This document shows, piece by piece, positions 21,035-22,943 of a stretch of DNA of 22,943 bases. Under the pieces are notes generated by a model. It was not told the DNA's origin. It worked only from the letters and a program-made list of their open reading frames with translations, and did no database searches. Each line of letters starts with the position of its first letter. Position 1 is the first letter of the stretch. Source of the DNA: CAZPCT01 sp964585325 (GTDB lineage Bacteria; Patescibacteriota; Minisyncoccia; JACQLN01; CAZPCT01); contig CAZPCT010000045.1 in NCBI GenBank assembly GCA_964585325.1, positions 1 through 22,943 on the forward strand, written 5' to 3'. The translations under genes and the position numbers were made by a program.

Positions 21035-22943
21035 ATGGACAAAGAGGAAGCAAAAAAGCGCATATCTGCCCTACGGGAAGAAATACGGCATCACCGCTAC
21101 CACTACCACGTGCTTGATAACCCCGAGGTCTCAGACGCGGCATATGACGCACTTTTCAGGGAGCTCCAAGAACTGGAGAATGAATACCCAGACCTGAAAA
21201 CAAAAGATTCTCCCACGCAGAAAGTGGGGGGCGAGCCCATAGATGCGTTTGAAAAAATTACCCATGAACGACCCATGCTTTCCTTGGAGGACGTGAGAGG
21301 AGAGGATGAGTTTGAGGACTGGACACAGCGCATTCAAAAACTTACTGATACCAGCCCCTCTTTTTTTGGCGAGCTTAAAATTGACGGCTTTGCGCTCTCA
21401 CTTGTGTATGAGGCGGGTTCTTTGAAGGCAGCCGCCACGCGTGGGGACGGGCAGACGGGGGAGGACGTGACGCACAACGTGAAGACCATTCGTTCTGTGC
21501 CCCTCAGACTGCGCGTCCCTACAGAGAAGGAGATACATACAACAGGGCTTATTCCCGCGGGTGTGCTTGAGCACATACAAAGCGGGCGTCTAGAGATTCG
21601 TGGAGAGGCATATATGACGAAAGAGGTCTTTGAACGCATAAACAAGGAGCGGGAAAAGAGGGGCGAGTCTCTTTACGCCAATCCACGCAATACTGCGGCA
21701 GGGACCATTCGCCAGCTGGATCCCACTGTTGCAGCGTCGCGCACACTAGACTTTTTGGGATACGCGCTCCCAACAGACGTAGGGCAAGGGACGCACGCCC
21801 AGGAGCACGCACTGCTTACGCTCCTAGGGTTTCAAACAGATACCCGTGCGCGAGAACTTACGGACAGGAAAGCCACTTTTGCTTTTTACGAGAAGGTTGA
21901 ACGTGAGCGGGACGAACTTCCCTGGGAGATAGACGGCCTTGTTGTCACCGTAAATCAGAATGAGGTATTTAGAAAGCTGGGTACTGTGGGTCGCCACCCA
22001 CGCGGCGCAGTTGCGGTTAAATTCCCTGGGGAGCAAGCAACTACACGAGTGGAGAATATAACCGTGCAGGTAGGCCGCACGGGCGTTTTGACCCCCGTGG
22101 CAGAGTTGGAACCTGTGCAGATACGAGGTGTGACCGTGCGCCGCGCCTCTTTACACAATACAGACGAAATACAACGTCTTGATGTACGTGTGGGAGACAC
22201 GGTGGTAGTGGAGCGTGCGGGGGATGTTATTCCGCATGTGGTTGAGGTGCTTCCACGGTTCCGTCCCAGTACTGCCAAAAAGTTTTCAATGCCCAAGAGG
22301 TGTCCCGCGTGTGACACGGAGGTGGTAAAGGAACATGTCTATATCCGCTGCCCAAACCCCGGCTGCCCCGCAAAGAAGCGCGAACTCATGAGCTACGCTG
22401 TCTCCCGCAAAGCACTCAATATTGAGGGGCTTGGGGAGAGGGTGGTGGCACAACTTCAAGATGAGGGTATTATCACGGACATAGCTGACTTGTTTGACCT
22501 TGAGCCACAAGACATTGAACATTTAGAAGGCTTTGGCGAGCGCTCCGCACAAAAACTAGTTGATGCCATTCAAGCGTCCAGGGAGACGTCACTGTATCGC
22601 TTCATCTACGCGCTGGGCATACAGCACGTGGGAGAGGAGACGGCCCGGGACCTGGCGGAGCACTTCGTGTCGTTGAAGAGAATACAACACGCTTCAGAAG
22701 AGGATCTTCAAGAAGTAAGCGGCGTGGGCACGGAAGTGGCGCGTTCTATTCATGCGTGGTTTAATAACAAGGCGAACAGAGACTTTTTAAAAAAGCTTGA
22801 GGAAAAGCTCACTATTAAAGAGTCTGCTCAAGCGCGTGTCCCGCGTGCGTTAGCAGGGACGACATTCGTCTTTACTGGGTCATTAAAGAACTACACTCGT
22901 GACGAGGCGGAGGAAGAGGTGCGCAAAAGAGGCGCGGACGTAC
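21035..22943 (+). CDS. ligA: NAD-dependent DNA ligase, 3' truncated by window end
   Basis: The frame is open for 636 codons to the window end with no stop. It shows the Ia domain (HHRYHYHVLDNPEVSDAAYD), the adenylation motif GELKIDGFALSL with the nucleophilic Lys, RGEAYMTKEVFE, the NAD ligase VAVKFPGEQ, the OB fold with VGRTGVLTPVAEL, a C4 zinc finger (CPAC, then CPNPGC), helix-hairpin-helix repeats, and the start of the BRCT domain (LAGTTFVFTGSL). Family knowledge: LigA seals nicks in replication and repair. A roughly 20-residue insertion (TEKEIHTTGLIPAGVLEHIQ) precedes LEIRGE. Only the last part of BRCT is missing. Confidence 0.96.
   Translation, partial: MDKEEAKKRISALREEIRHHRYHYHVLDNPEVSDAAYDALFRELQELENEYPDLKTKDSPTQKVGGEPIDAFEKITHERPMLSLEDVRGEDEFEDWTQRIQKLTDTSPSFFGELKIDGFALSLVYEAGSLKAAATRGDGQTGEDVTHNVKTIRSVPLRLRVPTEKEIHTTGLIPAGVLEHIQSGRLEIRGEAYMTKEVFERINKEREKRGESLYANPRNTAAGTIRQLDPTVAASRTLDFLGYALPTDVGQGTHAQEHALLTLLGFQTDTRARELTDRKATFAFYEKVERERDELPWEIDGLVVTVNQNEVFRKLGTVGRHPRGAVAVKFPGEQATTRVENITVQVGRTGVLTPVAELEPVQIRGVTVRRASLHNTDEIQRLDVRVGDTVVVERAGDVIPHVVEVLPRFRPSTAKKFSMPKRCPACDTEVVKEHVYIRCPNPGCPAKKRELMSYAVSRKALNIEGLGERVVAQLQDEGIITDIADLFDLEPQDIEHLEGFGERSAQKLVDAIQASRETSLYRFIYALGIQHVGEETARDLAEHFVSLKRIQHASEEDLQEVSGVGTEVARSIHAWFNNKANRDFLKKLEEKLTIKESAQARVPRALAGTTFVFTGSLKNYTRDEAEEEVRKRGADV

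Overview
The window looks like part of a compact bacterial chromosome, most plausibly from the Candidate Phyla Radiation (Patescibacteria, Parcubacteria-like). This is an inference from three things. There is a one-piece type IV pilus (T4P) locus with no outer-membrane secretin gene. Genes are tightly packed with almost no Shine-Dalgarno sequences. Many operons start with a -10 box only a few bases before the start codon. No rRNA, tRNA or CRISPR array is visible, and no stretch over 300 bases lacks a gene.

Layout. (1) Positions 1-1549: the 3' end of a HAD phosphatase, an unrecognised 98-aa protein and a 2H-family phosphoesterase, closed by a perfect hairpin terminator. (2) 1566-2930: a stand-alone protein of the thymine-hypermodification family (aGPT-PPlase / helical domain of 5-hmdU kinases), then a small coiled-coil protein and a terminator. 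(3) 2946-4021: an EamA-type transporter of clearly higher GC, with a canonical -35/-10 promoter and a purine-rich RBS unlike its neighbours. (4) 4025-6621: a class II terpene-cyclase-like protein and a convergent polyprenyl diphosphate synthase, followed by a DEDDh exonuclease. The cyclase and exonuclease genes share their -10 region, leader spacing and first 17 codons. The terpenoid pair is therefore bracketed by a direct repeat made of the exonuclease gene's 5' end. (5) 6554-10402: a leftward block of clpC, comF and tdk. (6) 10480-21017: a rightward T4P locus (pilM, pilN, pilO, a small membrane protein, pilB, a lone receiver domain, pilT, pilC; then a separately promoted pilin; then pilD and four minor pilins). 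(7) 21020-22943: the NAD-dependent DNA ligase ligA, cut by the window end.

How the parts work together. PilB and PilT are the extension and retraction motors. PilC is the platform. PilM/N/O and the small protein form the inner-membrane alignment complex. PilD processes the pilins, and the receiver protein may tune motor activity. ComF, ClpC and T4P together are compatible with DNA uptake, but no ComEC or ComEA is in view. The terpenoid pair would make a linear prenyl diphosphate and cyclise it by protonation.

Most notable points: the chimeric, repeat-flanked terpenoid module; the recurring -10-N6-start geometry of leaderless genes, often fused to the preceding terminator; an exonuclease lacking its last catalytic Asp exactly where tdk overlaps it antisense; and the orphan hypermodification-family protein.
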